Assembly: GCA_022822525.1 (NCBI GenBank)
Contig: JAJEBN010000022.1
Location: 1 to 51,057, forward strand
Direction of reading: 5' to 3'
DNA length: 51,057 bases
Source: Acidimicrobiia bacterium
GTDB taxonomy: Bacteria > Actinomycetota > Acidimicrobiia > Acidimicrobiales > Poriferisodalaceae
Position numbers and translations under genes: made by a program. The notes under the pieces were generated by a model that did no database searches, was not told the origin of the DNA, and worked only from the letters and a program-made list of their open reading frames with translations. Positions 1 through 8,752 of this stretch are shown piece by piece. Every line of letters begins with the position of its first letter. Position 1 is the first letter of the stretch.

Positions 1-2187
1 GGCGTTGGCCATCACCGGCAGCGGCGGCACGATGCCGACCTCGCCGACCCCGCGCACGCCATAGGGATGCGACGGGTTCGGCACCTCCACGATGCAGGTC
101 TCGATCATCGGCAGGTCCGATGCCACCGGGATGCGGTAGTCGAGGAATCCCGGGTTCTCGAGGTTGCCGTCGTCGGAGTAGATGTACTCCTCGTTCAGCG
201 CCCAGCCGATGCCCTGCACCACGCCGCCCTGCATCTGGCCTTCCACGTAGCTGGGGTGGATCGCCGTGCCGGCATCCTGCGCGGTGGTGTAGCGCTCGAC
301 GGTGACCCGCCCGGTTTCCTGGTCGACGGACACGTCCGCGACCTGCACCGAGAAGGCCGGGCCGGCACCCCGGGCATTCAGCGACGCCGTGGCGCCCAGC
401 GGGCCGCCGGTGCGCTTCGCATTGCCGGTGATGGCAGCCAGCGTCAGCGGCTCCTGCTCGCCGGGTCCGTGCACGGCCGAGCCGTCCACCCACTCGACTT
501 CTTCGACATCGCAATCCCAGGTTTTGGCCGCACGCTTGCGCAGCTGCTCCTTGAGATCGCGGCAGGCCTCCACGACGGCCATGCCCGTCGCGAACGTGGC
601 GCGGCTGCCCTCGGTCACGTCGGTGAAGCCGACCACCTCGGTGTCGCCCACGACCGGCTGGATCAGGTGCACATCAAGGCCCAGCTCCTCGGCGGCCATC
701 AGCGCCATCGACGCCCGACTGCCACCGATGTCGGGGCTGCCGGTGATCACTGTGGCGGTGCCGTTCTCGTTCAGGTTGACCGTTGCGCTTGACGCCTCGC
801 CGATGTTGAACCAGAAGCCGGTCGCGACGCCACGTCCCTGCCCTTCAGGCAGCTCCGACTGGTAGTGGTCACTGTCACGGATCGCTTCGAGGCACTCGCG
901 CAGGCCGATCATCGGCCACTTGGGTCCGTATGGCGTCGGGTCGCCTTGCGAGGGGCAGTTCTGGATGCGGAGGTCGAGCGGGTCCATGCCGACACGCTCG
1001 GCGATCTCGTCGACCACCGAATCCATCGCGAACGCCGCTGCGGGAGCCGACGGTGCCCGGTAGGCCACGTTGACCGGCCGGTTGAGCACCACATCGAAGC
1101 CCTCGACATAGAGGTGATCGAGGGTGTAGGCCGACACGACGCACATGCAGCCGAGCATCGCGGCAATGCCCTGGAAGGCCCCGTTCTCGTAGGCCAGCCA
1201 CGCCTTGGCCGTGGTGATCGTGCCGTCGTTGCGGGCGCCGACCTTCATCTTGATGATCGCGCCCGGTGCGGGACCGGTCGCCCGGAACACGTCCTCGCGG
1301 CTCATCACGATCTTGACCGGCCGGCCGGCCTTGGTCGACAGCAGCGCCGCCACGGGCTCGATGTAGATCGTCGTCTTGCCGCCGAAGCCGCCGCCGATCT
1401 CGGCGGGGATCACCTTGATGCGCGAGGTGTCCCAGCCCAGCACGGTGGCCGTCGATGACCGCACCATGAAGTGGCCCTGGGATGAGGCCCAGATGACGGC
1501 CTTGCCTTCCTGGTCGCAGTCGACCACGCAGGCGTGCGGCTCGATGTAGCCCTGGTGCACCGCCTGGGTGCAGAACTCCCGCTCGATCACGATGTCGGCT
1601 TCGGCGAAGCCCTGCTCGACGTCGCCGCGCTCGTACACGGTGCGCGCCGCGACATTCGACGGCTCGGTGGGCCGCGGCTCGACGCCACGCGTGAACAGGT
1701 TGTCGTGCACCACCGGCGCGTCGTCGGCCATCGCGTCGGCGATGTTCAGCACGTGGGGCAGCAGCTCGTAGGTGACCTCGATGGCCTCCGCCGCCGCCTT
1801 GGCCTCGCGCCGGGTCGACGCAGCCACTGCAGCCACGGCGTGGCCGCTGTACAGCACTTTGTCGCGTGCGATGACCGTGCACATGAGGTTGCGGGTGGCG
1901 CCCTTGGGGGGCGCTTCGGGGAAGTCGGCGCCGGTCACCACGGCCTTCACGCCGGGCATCGCCTCGGCGGCTGACGTGTCGATCGACACGATCCGTGCGT
2001 GGGGGTGGGGCGAGCGCAGGATGTGCCCGTACAGCATCCCCGGCAGGTTCAGATCGGCCGCGTAGCGGGCCTTGCCGGCGACCTTGTCGAGTCCGTCGTG
2101 GCGGACCGGGCGGGTGCCGACCCAGCGGTATCCGCTTGCCCCGTTGCCGTTGGTGCCGGTGTCTGCGGGCGCTTCAGTAGTGCTCAT
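1..2187 (-). CDS. Xanthine dehydrogenase-family molybdopterin-binding large subunit (3' end outside window)
   Basis: Catalytic Mo-cofactor subunit of a molybdenum hydroxylase. It reads open from an ATG at 2187 to the window edge, 729 codons, so probably only a few dozen C-terminal residues are missing. Residues 265-271 are GGGFGGK, the dithiolene-contacting loop. AYRAPSAP begins at 375, where CO dehydrogenases carry AYRCSFR, so this is not a form I CoxL. The base-catalyst motif GVGE lies near the end, with Glu716. It is last in a minus-strand operon with the FAD and [2Fe-2S] subunits, after a 51-nt gap. The substrate cannot be told from sequence: purines, aldehydes, aromatic heterocycles and acyl-CoA analogues are all possible. 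The family call is firm. Confidence 0.9.
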   Translation of the reverse strand, partial: MSTTEAPADTGTNGNGASGYRWVGTRPVRHDGLDKVAGKARYAADLNLPGMLYGHILRSPHPHARIVSIDTSAAEAMPGVKAVVTGADFPEAPPKGATRNLMCTVIARDKVLYSGHAVAAVAASTRREAKAAAEAIEVTYELLPHVLNIADAMADDAPVVHDNLFTRGVEPRPTEPSNVAARTVYERGDVEQGFAEADIVIEREFCTQAVHQGYIEPHACVVDCDQEGKAVIWASSQGHFMVRSSTATVLGWDTSRIKVIPAEIGGGFGGKTTIYIEPVAALLSTKAGRPVKIVMSREDVFRATGPAPGAIIKMKVGARNDGTITTAKAWLAYENGAFQGIAAMLGCMCVVSAYTLDHLYVEGFDVVLNRPVNVAYRAPSAPAAAFAMDSVVDEIAERVGMDPLDLRIQNCPSQGDPTPYGPKWPMIGLRECLEAIRDSDHYQSELPEGQGRGVATGFWFNIGEASSATVNLNENGTATVITGSPDIGGSRASMALMAAEELGLDVHLIQPVVGDTEVVGFTDVTEGSRATFATGMAVVEACRDLKEQLRKRAAKTWDCDVEEVEWVDGSAVHGPGEQEPLTLAAITGNAKRTGGPLGATASLNARGAGPAFSVQVADVSVDQETGRVTVERYTTAQDAGTAIHPSYVEGQMQGGVVQGIGWALNEEYIYSDDGNLENPGFLDYRIPVASDLPMIETCIVEVPNPSHPYGVRGVGEVGIVPPLPVMANA

Positions 2188-2238
2188 GTTCTGGTGTCCT
2201 TCTGCGATGTCGGGCGAGTCTCAGCCAGCCGATGTCAA

Positions 2239-2718
2239 TCAGGCTGGGGTACGGATCTGGACGGCGGCCTCGAGCACCGAGCGCACGATCTTGTCGTAGC
2301 CGGTGCAGCGGCACAGGTTGCCGGCGAGCGCGTAGCGCACTTCGGTCTCGGTGGGGTCGGGGTTCTCGTCGAGCAGTGCCTTGGCGGCGACCAGGAACCC
2401 GGGCGTGCAGATGCCGCACTGCAGCGCAGCTCCTTCGAGGAAGCACTGCTGCAGCGGGTGCAGCTCATCCGCGCTGGCGAGACCCTCGCAGGTGGTGATG
2501 GCGGCGCCGTCGGCCTCGGGGGCGAAGATCAGGCACGAGCACTGCAGCCGCCCGTTCATGATGATCGAGCACGCGCCGCAGTCGCCGGTGCCGCAGCCTT
2601 CCTTGGCCCCGATCAGCCCCAGCTCGTCACGCAGCGCGTTGAGCAGCGATTCGCCGTCTTCGGTCAGGAAATCAACAGCGTCGCCGTTGACTTCGCAGGT
2701 CACATGGGTGCGGCTCAT
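2239..2718 (-). CDS. [2Fe-2S] subunit of the molybdenum hydroxylase
   Basis: Small electron-transfer subunit, 159 residues, the usual length for CoxS/XdhC-type subunits. The N-terminal plant-type ferredoxin cluster is seen as Cys42, Cys47, Cys50 and Cys62. The C-terminal four-helix domain carries the second cluster in CGIC and CRC motifs. It passes electrons from the molybdopterin subunit to the FAD subunit. The start ATG shares one base with the stop of the FAD gene (TGATG), which indicates translational coupling. The order FAD, [2Fe-2S], Mo subunit matches coxMSL-type operons. Confidence 0.93.
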   Translation of the reverse strand: MSRTHVTCEVNGDAVDFLTEDGESLLNALRDELGLIGAKEGCGTGDCGACSIIMNGRLQCSCLIFAPEADGAAITTCEGLASADELHPLQQCFLEGAALQCGICTPGFLVAAKALLDENPDPTETEVRYALAGNLCRCTGYDKIVRSVLEAAVQIRTPA

Positions 2719-3596
2719 CAGGAGTCTCCTTGCTGTCCGTTGCGGGTGCGGATCCGGTCGGCGGCGATGCCGGCGGCTCGACGGGTGAGCACGCCGGCGA
2801 CCTGGCGCCGGTAGTTGATCGTGCCCCGCTTGTCGTCGATGGGGTTGCAGGCGTCGCTCGCGGCCGCGGCGGCGGCTGCCAGCGCAGCGTCGTCGAGGCT
2901 GCTGCCGGCGAGCGCCGCTTCGGCGGCGGGCACCCGCACCACGGTGGGGGCCACTGCACCGAGCGCGACCGTCGCCGCGCTGACGGTGCCGTCACCGTCC
3001 AGCGTGAGCCGCACTCCGGCACCCACCACAGCAATGTCCATCTCGGTACGGGGGATGAGCCGCAGGTAGGCATCCGAGGTGCGGGCAGCCGGCCGGGCGA
3101 GCTCGAAGCACACGACGATCTCGCCATGGGCCAGCGATGTCTGGCCTGGCCCGGTCACCACCTCGGCCACCGGCACCCGTCGCTCGCCGCCGCCACCCGC
3201 AATCACGGCGATGGCATCGTTCACCACCAGCGCCGGCACCGAGTCGGCGGCGGGGGAGGCGTTGCACAGGTTGCCGCCGAGGCTGCAGCGGTTCTGGATC
3301 TGGTCCGACCCGATCAGGCCCGCAGCTTCCGACAGGCCCGGGAAATCGGCGGTGAAAGCGGCGTCTGCGGTCAGTACCGAGGTCGGCACCGCTGCGCCGA
3401 CGCTCCAGGTGTCGCCGTCGAGACTCACCGACATCAGCCGGTCGATCTTCTTGAGATCGATCACCATCGACGGCTCGGGTCGGCCGCCGCGCATCTGCGG
3501 CACCACGTCGGTGGCACCGGCGAACACGATGGCGTCGCCGTCGGCAGCCAGCAGGGCTCTGGCCTCGTCAATGGTGGTCGGCGCGGCATATTTCAT
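2718..3596 (-). CDS. FAD-binding subunit of the molybdenum hydroxylase
   Basis: Medium subunit, 292 residues, the family size. The two FAD pyrophosphate-binding motifs of the CoxM type are visible: AGATD near residue 34 and SLGGN near residue 110, followed by the CO_deh_flav C-terminal region. I chose the ATG at 3596 because a GGGAG ribosome site lies 8 nt upstream. The same frame stays open far upstream to 4682, but that extension is antisense to the MDR gene and has no family similarity. This is the first gene of the minus-strand operon, so its promoter should lie in the divergent gap 3597-3857, where I see no convincing -35/-10 pair. Confidence 0.9.
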   Translation of the reverse strand: MKYAAPTTIDEARALLAADGDAIVFAGATDVVPQMRGGRPEPSMVIDLKKIDRLMSVSLDGDTWSVGAAVPTSVLTADAAFTADFPGLSEAAGLIGSDQIQNRCSLGGNLCNASPAADSVPALVVNDAIAVIAGGGGERRVPVAEVVTGPGQTSLAHGEIVVCFELARPAARTSDAYLRLIPRTEMDIAVVGAGVRLTLDGDGTVSAATVALGAVAPTVVRVPAAEAALAGSSLDDAALAAAAAAASDACNPIDDKRGTINYRRQVAGVLTRRAAGIAADRIRTRNGQQGDS

Positions 3597-3857
3597 GCGG
3601 ATAGCTCCCGATCCGTTGGGTGTTGCGTTGTGTATCGACGCACCGTCTCCCGGCGGTTGCGTCGCTCGCGCCGCCTGCGGGCGACAGCGCACACGGCAGC
3701 GGACGTTAGTTGCGTTGAGCCGTGCTCGTCGCATCAATCGTTGCCGGCCACCTCCCGCACCGTGACCCCCTGTCGTAATCGAGCCGAGAACCGTCGTTGA
3801 CGAGCGGCAATCATGTGGAGCCGCGGCGTGGTCCGCGGGCGAACCGAGGAGCGTGTC

Positions 3858-4883
3858 ATGGCTGGAGAATCGAACACAGCGCGGGTGTCGGACTGCGTCG
3901 TGCTGGCGAGCGTGCCCGACGGTCCGCTCAGCGCTGAGCACTTCGCGCTGCAGTCCGAAGAGGTACCCGGTCCCGGACCGGGCGAGGTGCTGGTGCGTGT
4001 GCAGGCGCTCACGATCGGCGCGGGCCAGCGTGCCGGGCTGCAGGGCAGTGCCAGCTACGCAGGCTCCCCGGAGACGGGTGTGGTCATGCGCGGCACCGGC
4101 GCCGGCGTGGTGGAGGCCTCGAACGCTGAGGGGATCAGCGTTGGCGATACCGTCGTGGGCTGGACCGGCTGGCGCCGCCGTGCGGTGCTGGCGGCCGACG
4201 AGCTGCGCGTAGCGGACAGCGCTCTCGATCCGGCGCTGCACCTCGGCGTGCTCGGCACGAACGGGCTCACCGCTTACTTCGGTTTGCTCGACGTCGGCCG
4301 GCCCGAGGCTGGCGAGACCGTGGTCGTGTCCGCAGCGGCGGGCTCGGTGGGCCACATCGCGGGACAGATCGCCAAGGCGCAGGGTTGCCGGGTGGTGGGC
4401 GTGGCCGGTTCGGATGAGAAGTGCTCGCTGCTGGTCGACGAGATCGGCTTTGACGTGGCGATCAACCGGCACTCGCCAGATTTTCGGGCCGAATTCCGCG
4501 CTGCCACGCCCGACCGCATCAACGTGTACTTCGACAACACGGGCGGCGAGATCCTCGGCTCGGCGCTGTTCCGCATGGCCACGTTCGGCCGCATCGTGTG
4601 CTGCGGCGCGGTCTCGGCCTATGACACTGCCAACCCCGATCCCAGCCCGCGAGGCATCCCGGGGCTGCTGGTGAACAACCAAGTGCGCATGCAGGGATTC
4701 ATCGTGTTCTCCTACGCCGACCGCTACGACGAGGCCCGCACACAGATGCGTGAGTGGATCGACGCCGGCTCACTGGTGCCCCGTCACGTCACCTACGACG
4801 GGCTCGATGCTGCGGGTGGTGCCTTCGTCGATCTGCTCGGCGGCCGCACAGTCGGCACCACCATCGTCCGCCTCGGCGACTGA
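3858..4883 (+). CDS. NADP-dependent MDR oxidoreductase (alkenal/prostaglandin reductase-like)
   Basis: Medium-chain dehydrogenase/reductase without zinc ligands, 341 residues. An N-terminal GroES-like fold is followed by a Rossmann domain with the nucleotide loop SAAAGSVGHIAGQIAKAQG and the following GCRVVGVAGSDEKC stretch. That pattern is typical of the leukotriene B4 12-hydroxydehydrogenase / 2-alkenal reductase branch, which reduces conjugated enones. The ATG at 3858 has a GAGGAG site 7 nt upstream; an in-frame start at 3813 lacks one. It is transcribed divergently from the Mo-hydroxylase operon and ends 46 bp before the hydroxylase cluster. It may or may not belong to that cluster. The substrate is unknown. 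Confidence 0.85.
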   Translation: MAGESNTARVSDCVVLASVPDGPLSAEHFALQSEEVPGPGPGEVLVRVQALTIGAGQRAGLQGSASYAGSPETGVVMRGTGAGVVEASNAEGISVGDTVVGWTGWRRRAVLAADELRVADSALDPALHLGVLGTNGLTAYFGLLDVGRPEAGETVVVSAAAGSVGHIAGQIAKAQGCRVVGVAGSDEKCSLLVDEIGFDVAINRHSPDFRAEFRAATPDRINVYFDNTGGEILGSALFRMATFGRIVCCGAVSAYDTANPDPSPRGIPGLLVNNQVRMQGFIVFSYADRYDEARTQMREWIDAGSLVPRHVTYDGLDAAGGAFVDLLGGRTVGTTIVRLGD

Positions 4884-4917
4884 GCGCACCGAAACAAGGG
4901 TTCGGTTCATGGCAACA

Positions 4918-4923
4918 TAGGCT
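4918..4923 (+). promoter_or_regulatory. Putative -10 element giving a leaderless mRNA for the hydroxylase gene
   Basis: The hexamer TAGGCT fits the actinobacterial TAnnnT pattern. It ends 6 nt before the ATG at 4930, so transcription would start at or next to the start codon. No Shine-Dalgarno sequence precedes that ATG. No clear -35 is visible. Confidence 0.35.
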
Positions 4924-4929
4924 CGGCTC

Positions 4930-5895
4930 ATGACGGCCGCCGATCCGCCGAGGCGATCTGAGGCCGAGCACCTGGCCCACTACCCGGAACGATCGACCGC
5001 AGCGGGCAGGTTCGCAGTTCGGGTCTCATATCCGGCCGTCATCCTGCTGGGAGTGGGCATCTACGCCGCCGCCGGATCACTCGGGATGCCGGCTGTGACT
5101 GCGTCATACGTTGCCGTACTGGTTGGTGCAGGGCTGGTCACGCTGCACGAGATCGCTCTGCCCCACCGCACCGAATGGCGCCCCCAGGGTGCTGACGTGC
5201 GAGCCGACGTGGCGTTCATGGTGGCCGTCCAGGTGGTGTTGCCGCTGCTGCTCTCGCTGGCAGCGACGGCGGCCTTCGCCGGGTGGCTGCGCGAGGGCGA
5301 CTTGACACTCGGGGGCCTGTGGCCGCACAGCTGGCCCGTCTGGCTGCAGGCAGTGTTGATGATGGCCGTGGCTGACTTCTTCCGGTACTGGCTGCACCGG
5401 GCGTTCCACGGCTCGGCCTTCATGTGGCGCTGGCACGCCGTGCACCATTCGCCGCACCGGCTGTACTGGCTGAACGTCGGGCGCTTCCACCCGGCGGAGA
5501 AGGCGGTGCAGTTCTGCGTTGACGCGTTGCCGTTTGTGCTGGTGGGCGTGGGCAGCGAAGTGCTCGCGGCGTACTTCGTGGTCTACGCGCTGAACGGCTT
5601 CTACCAGCACTCCAATTGCGATGTGCGCCTCGGGTGGCTCAACTACCTCATCAGCGGCCCAGAACTGCATCGCTGGCATCACTCAGAACTGCCGGCGGAG
5701 TCCGATCACAACTTCGGCAACAACCTCATCATCTGGGACGTGCTGTTCGGCACCCGGTACCTTCCCGCTGACGCGGCGGTCGAACGGCTCGGTCTGCTGA
5801 ACCGCGACTACCCGACAGGTTTCTTGGCTCAGATGCGTACCCCCCTGATACGAGGATTCGACAAGCGAGCCGCCGACACGGCGACGCCGTCGTGA
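4930..5895 (+). CDS. Sterol desaturase / fatty acid hydroxylase superfamily membrane protein
   Basis: Di-iron membrane oxygenase of the fatty-acid hydroxylase superfamily, 321 residues. The three histidine boxes that bind the metals are present: HRAFH and HAVHH near residues 156-174, and HRWHH near 246. About four hydrophobic segments precede and interleave with them (around residues 35-80, 95-120 and 180-205). Members hydroxylate or desaturate sterols, fatty acids or carotenoids; the substrate here is not known. It overlaps the next gene by 4 bp (GTGA), and the four genes 4930-9216 look like one operon. The family assignment is secure, the reaction is not. Confidence 0.87.
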   Translation: MTAADPPRRSEAEHLAHYPERSTAAGRFAVRVSYPAVILLGVGIYAAAGSLGMPAVTASYVAVLVGAGLVTLHEIALPHRTEWRPQGADVRADVAFMVAVQVVLPLLLSLAATAAFAGWLREGDLTLGGLWPHSWPVWLQAVLMMAVADFFRYWLHRAFHGSAFMWRWHAVHHSPHRLYWLNVGRFHPAEKAVQFCVDALPFVLVGVGSEVLAAYFVVYALNGFYQHSNCDVRLGWLNYLISGPELHRWHHSELPAESDHNFGNNLIIWDVLFGTRYLPADAAVERLGLLNRDYPTGFLAQMRTPLIRGFDKRAADTATPS

Positions 5896-7601
5896 CGGGC
5901 AGATCAGGGACTGACGGTCTCAGCTATCGACTGCTTCGGGCCGGGCTGGCCGCGGCCAGCGGGCGCACCTACCGCGGGCTTGTCCGTGCATACGCCGATC
6001 CGGCGGCGGTGCAAGACCAGGTGCTGCGGCGCATCGTGTCTGACAGCGCGGCCACTGTGTTCGGCACTGATCACCGCTTCGGCTCGATCACCGGTTTCGA
6101 GGACTACCGCCGTGCCGTGCCAGTCCAGACCTACGAAGACCTACGGGAGGCAATCGAGCGGCAGGAAGCCAGCGGCGAGCAGTGCCTCACCGCCGAGCAG
6201 CCGGTCTATTACAACCAGACCAGCGGCACCATCGCCGAGCCGAAGAACATCCCGCTGACCAAGGCCGGCCTCGCCCGCATCCAGCGCTTGCAGCGGCTCG
6301 CGGCCTACGCCTTGTCGCGGCGCACCTCGGCGCTCGGCGGCAAGGTGTTCGTGGTGAGTGGTGCCGCGCACGAGGGCACCATGCCGGCGGGCACGCCGTA
6401 CGGCTCGGCATCGGGGCTGCTCTACGCGAGCCAGGGCAAGCTGCTGAGCCGCCGGTATGTGCTGCCCGCGCCGGTGTCGGACATTGCCGACTACGACGCC
6501 CGCTATCTGGCCATGGCGGTGCTGGGTGCGGCTGATCGTTCCGTGACCACGATGGCGACGGCGAATCCTTCGACGTTCATCCGGTTGCTGGATGTGCTCA
6601 ATAGCTCGGCCGACATGGTGCTCGACGCGGTGGCGACCGGGAGACTGCCCGCTGGTTGCGAACTGCCCGGAGGCGACGATCAATTGGGCCTCCGCGCTGG
6701 TCCCAAGCGAGCGGCGGCGCTGGGCAGGCTCCTGGAGGCCAACGGCGAACTCACCTATGCCGACATCTGGAGCGACCTGCGTGCTGTTGTGACGTGGACT
6801 GGGGGGAGCTGCGGATTGGCGGTGGAACGTCTTCGGCCGATGCTGACCCCCGATTGCCCTGTATTCGAGCTCGGATATCTCGCCAGCGAGGTAAGCGGCA
6901 CCGTCAACATCGATCCGATCGAAGGCTCCTGCGTCGCGACCCTGCAGGACAACTTCTTCGAGTTCGCAGAACGCGACGAGTGGGAGGCCGCTGCCGACGA
7001 TTCCGACCGTGGCCAGCAGACCTGCACGCTTGCCGATCTCGAGGCTGGCCGCGACTACTACGTCATCGTGACCACGGCCGACGGTTTGTACCGCTACGAC
7101 ATGAACGACATCGTGCGGGTGACGGGCTTCGTCGACTGCACACCGGTCCTGTCCTTCGTCCAGAAGGGCAAGGGCGTCACCAGCATCACGGGCGAGAAGC
7201 TGTATGAGTTCCAGGTGATGTCAGCCGTGACCGCCGCGGTCACCGAGTTCGGCACCGTGGCGCCATTCTTCGTCATGCTGGCCGACGTCGCAGAGTCCCG
7301 CTACACGCTCAATGTGGAACTGGCGAGCACACCGGCTGGCCCACAGAGGGCCGATCTTGCCGGCGAACTGTCAGTCAGTGTCGAACGAGCACTGCGGCAG
7401 GCCAATGTCGAGTACGACCAGAAGCGGGACAGCGGCCGGCTGGTGCCGTTGCACGTCAGGTTCCTCGCAGCGGGCACCGGCGATGAGTTCAGACGTCAGC
7501 GCGTCGCCGACGGCCAGCGTGACGTTCAGTTCAAGTACCTCCGGCTGCAATACAGCACCGAGTGCTCGTTTCGCTTTGACGACTTCGCAGCCTCGGGCTG
7601 A
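5892..7601 (+). CDS. GH3-family acyl-adenylating protein
   Basis: 569 residues, the full GH3 length. The ATP-binding QTSGTIAEPKNIP motif sits near residue 115, and the GH3 pattern continues to the C-terminal domain. GH3 enzymes adenylate a carboxylic acid and join it to an amino acid or another amine; plant members act on auxin and jasmonate, and bacterial ones are mostly uncharacterised. The start is the GTG at 5892, inside the GTGA overlap with the hydroxylase stop. Its neighbours (a membrane hydroxylase before it, an enolase-superfamily epimerase-like enzyme after it) suggest it conjugates a hydroxylated acid or an amino acid in a small pathway. That link is inference. Confidence 0.85.
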   Translation: MTGRSGTDGLSYRLLRAGLAAASGRTYRGLVRAYADPAAVQDQVLRRIVSDSAATVFGTDHRFGSITGFEDYRRAVPVQTYEDLREAIERQEASGEQCLTAEQPVYYNQTSGTIAEPKNIPLTKAGLARIQRLQRLAAYALSRRTSALGGKVFVVSGAAHEGTMPAGTPYGSASGLLYASQGKLLSRRYVLPAPVSDIADYDARYLAMAVLGAADRSVTTMATANPSTFIRLLDVLNSSADMVLDAVATGRLPAGCELPGGDDQLGLRAGPKRAAALGRLLEANGELTYADIWSDLRAVVTWTGGSCGLAVERLRPMLTPDCPVFELGYLASEVSGTVNIDPIEGSCVATLQDNFFEFAERDEWEAAADDSDRGQQTCTLADLEAGRDYYVIVTTADGLYRYDMNDIVRVTGFVDCTPVLSFVQKGKGVTSITGEKLYEFQVMSAVTAAVTEFGTVAPFFVMLADVAESRYTLNVELASTPAGPQRADLAGELSVSVERALRQANVEYDQKRDSGRLVPLHVRFLAAGTGDEFRRQRVADGQRDVQFKYLRLQYSTECSFRFDDFAASG

Positions 7602-7624
7602 GAGCGCCCGGACGAGGTGAATGC

Positions 7625-8752
7625 GTGCGAATCCGCCGCCTGAACACGTTCACCTTCCCCGTGCCGTTCAAGCGCGTGTTCCGGCATGCCTCTGCCAGCC
7701 GCCGCCACGCCGAGAACCTCATCGTCGCGGCCCATGCTGACGACGGCACGATCGGCTACGGGGAAGGGTGTCCGCGGCTGTACGTGACCGGCGAGACGGT
7801 CCCCAGCTGCGCGGCATTCGTCAACCAGTACGCCGCGTCGTTCTGCGCAGACGTAGGCAGCGTGGACGACCTGCGCGCCTGGATCGACGCCCACGGCGAC
7901 GCCATCGACGAGAACCCGGCAGCGTTCTGCGCGATGGAGCTTGCCGCTCTCGACCTGCTGGGCAAGGCGAGCGGCCGCAACATCGAGCAGCTGCTGGGTG
8001 TTGCTTCAGGGCCGCCCGACGTGGCCTACTCCGCTGTCCTGGGCGACATGGGTCTGCTGCTGTATCGATGGCAGCTGCGCGGATTCCGGGCACGGGGCTT
8101 CACCGACTTCAAGGTGAAGCTCTCGGGCTCGCTGCGGCGTGACCGCGCCAAGCTGGCCCCGTTCGTCTCCGGGGGGTCGAGCCCGGCGACGGTTCGGCTC
8201 GATGCGAACAACCTCTGGGAGACGCCCGAGCAGTGCACAGCGCACTTGGACGCACTGGGCGACATCGCATTCGCCATCGAGGAACCGTTGCAGGCGGGTG
8301 ATGTCGACGGGTGCACGCGCGTGGCGCAGCAGAGCGGGGTGAAGGTCATCGCCGACGAGAGCTTGCGGCTCACCCGGCAGCTCGAGGCGCTGGCGGAGCC
8401 GTCGGCGTGGATCGTGAACGTGCGGGTGTCGAAGATGGGCGGGGTCGTCAGGTCGCTGGACGTGGTGGCTGCTGCCGCGCGCGCCGGCATTGACGTCATC
8501 GTCGGATGCCAGGTGGGAGAAACGAGCCTGCTCACCCGGGCGGCCCTCGCCGTCATCGCGAGCGCCCCGGGTGCCGTTGTGGGGGCCGAGGGCGCCTTCG
8601 GGACGCATCTGCTGGCCCGTGATCTCACCGATCGGACGATCATGTGGGGCTACGGAGGAATGCTGCACGGACGCGACGTGCCCGATGGCAGCGGCGGGCT
8701 GGGTCTGCGGCTCGATCCCGCGGCCGCCCTGGTGCCGCTGGAGGACACGTGA
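7625..8752 (+). CDS. Enolase-superfamily enzyme (muconate cycloisomerase / dipeptide epimerase-like)
   Basis: 375 residues with the MR/MLE capping domain and barrel. The catalytic set of the muconate-lactonizing subgroup is complete: the KxK pair Lys163/Lys165, metal ligands Asp193, Glu219 and Asp244, and the opposite general base Lys270 in SKMGG. Such enzymes abstract an alpha proton from a carboxylate; known reactions are cycloisomerisation, o-succinylbenzoate synthesis, N-acylamino acid racemisation and dipeptide epimerisation. The start is GTG at 7625 with GAGGTG upstream; the ATG at 7621 is out of frame. It ends in a GTGA overlap with the next gene. Next to a GH3 ligase, epimerisation of an amide-linked amino acid is plausible but unproven. 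Confidence 0.85.
   Translation: MRIRRLNTFTFPVPFKRVFRHASASRRHAENLIVAAHADDGTIGYGEGCPRLYVTGETVPSCAAFVNQYAASFCADVGSVDDLRAWIDAHGDAIDENPAAFCAMELAALDLLGKASGRNIEQLLGVASGPPDVAYSAVLGDMGLLLYRWQLRGFRARGFTDFKVKLSGSLRRDRAKLAPFVSGGSSPATVRLDANNLWETPEQCTAHLDALGDIAFAIEEPLQAGDVDGCTRVAQQSGVKVIADESLRLTRQLEALAEPSAWIVNVRVSKMGGVVRSLDVVAAAARAGIDVIVGCQVGETSLLTRAALAVIASAPGAVVGAEGAFGTHLLARDLTDRTIMWGYGGMLHGRDVPDGSGGLGLRLDPAAALVPLEDT

Noticed and set aside
1..2187. Aerobic CO dehydrogenase large subunit
   Set aside because: The active-site loop lacks the AYRCSFR Cys; it reads AYRAPSAP.
3597..3857. Promoter pair for the divergent Mo-hydroxylase and MDR genes
   Set aside because: TAACGT on the minus strand and similar hexamers occur, but no -35 at acceptable spacing; nothing I can support.
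3597..4682. N-terminal extension of the FAD subunit frame to 4682
   Set aside because: The extension is antisense to the MDR gene, lies before a good ribosome site at 3596 and adds more than 360 residues foreign to the family.
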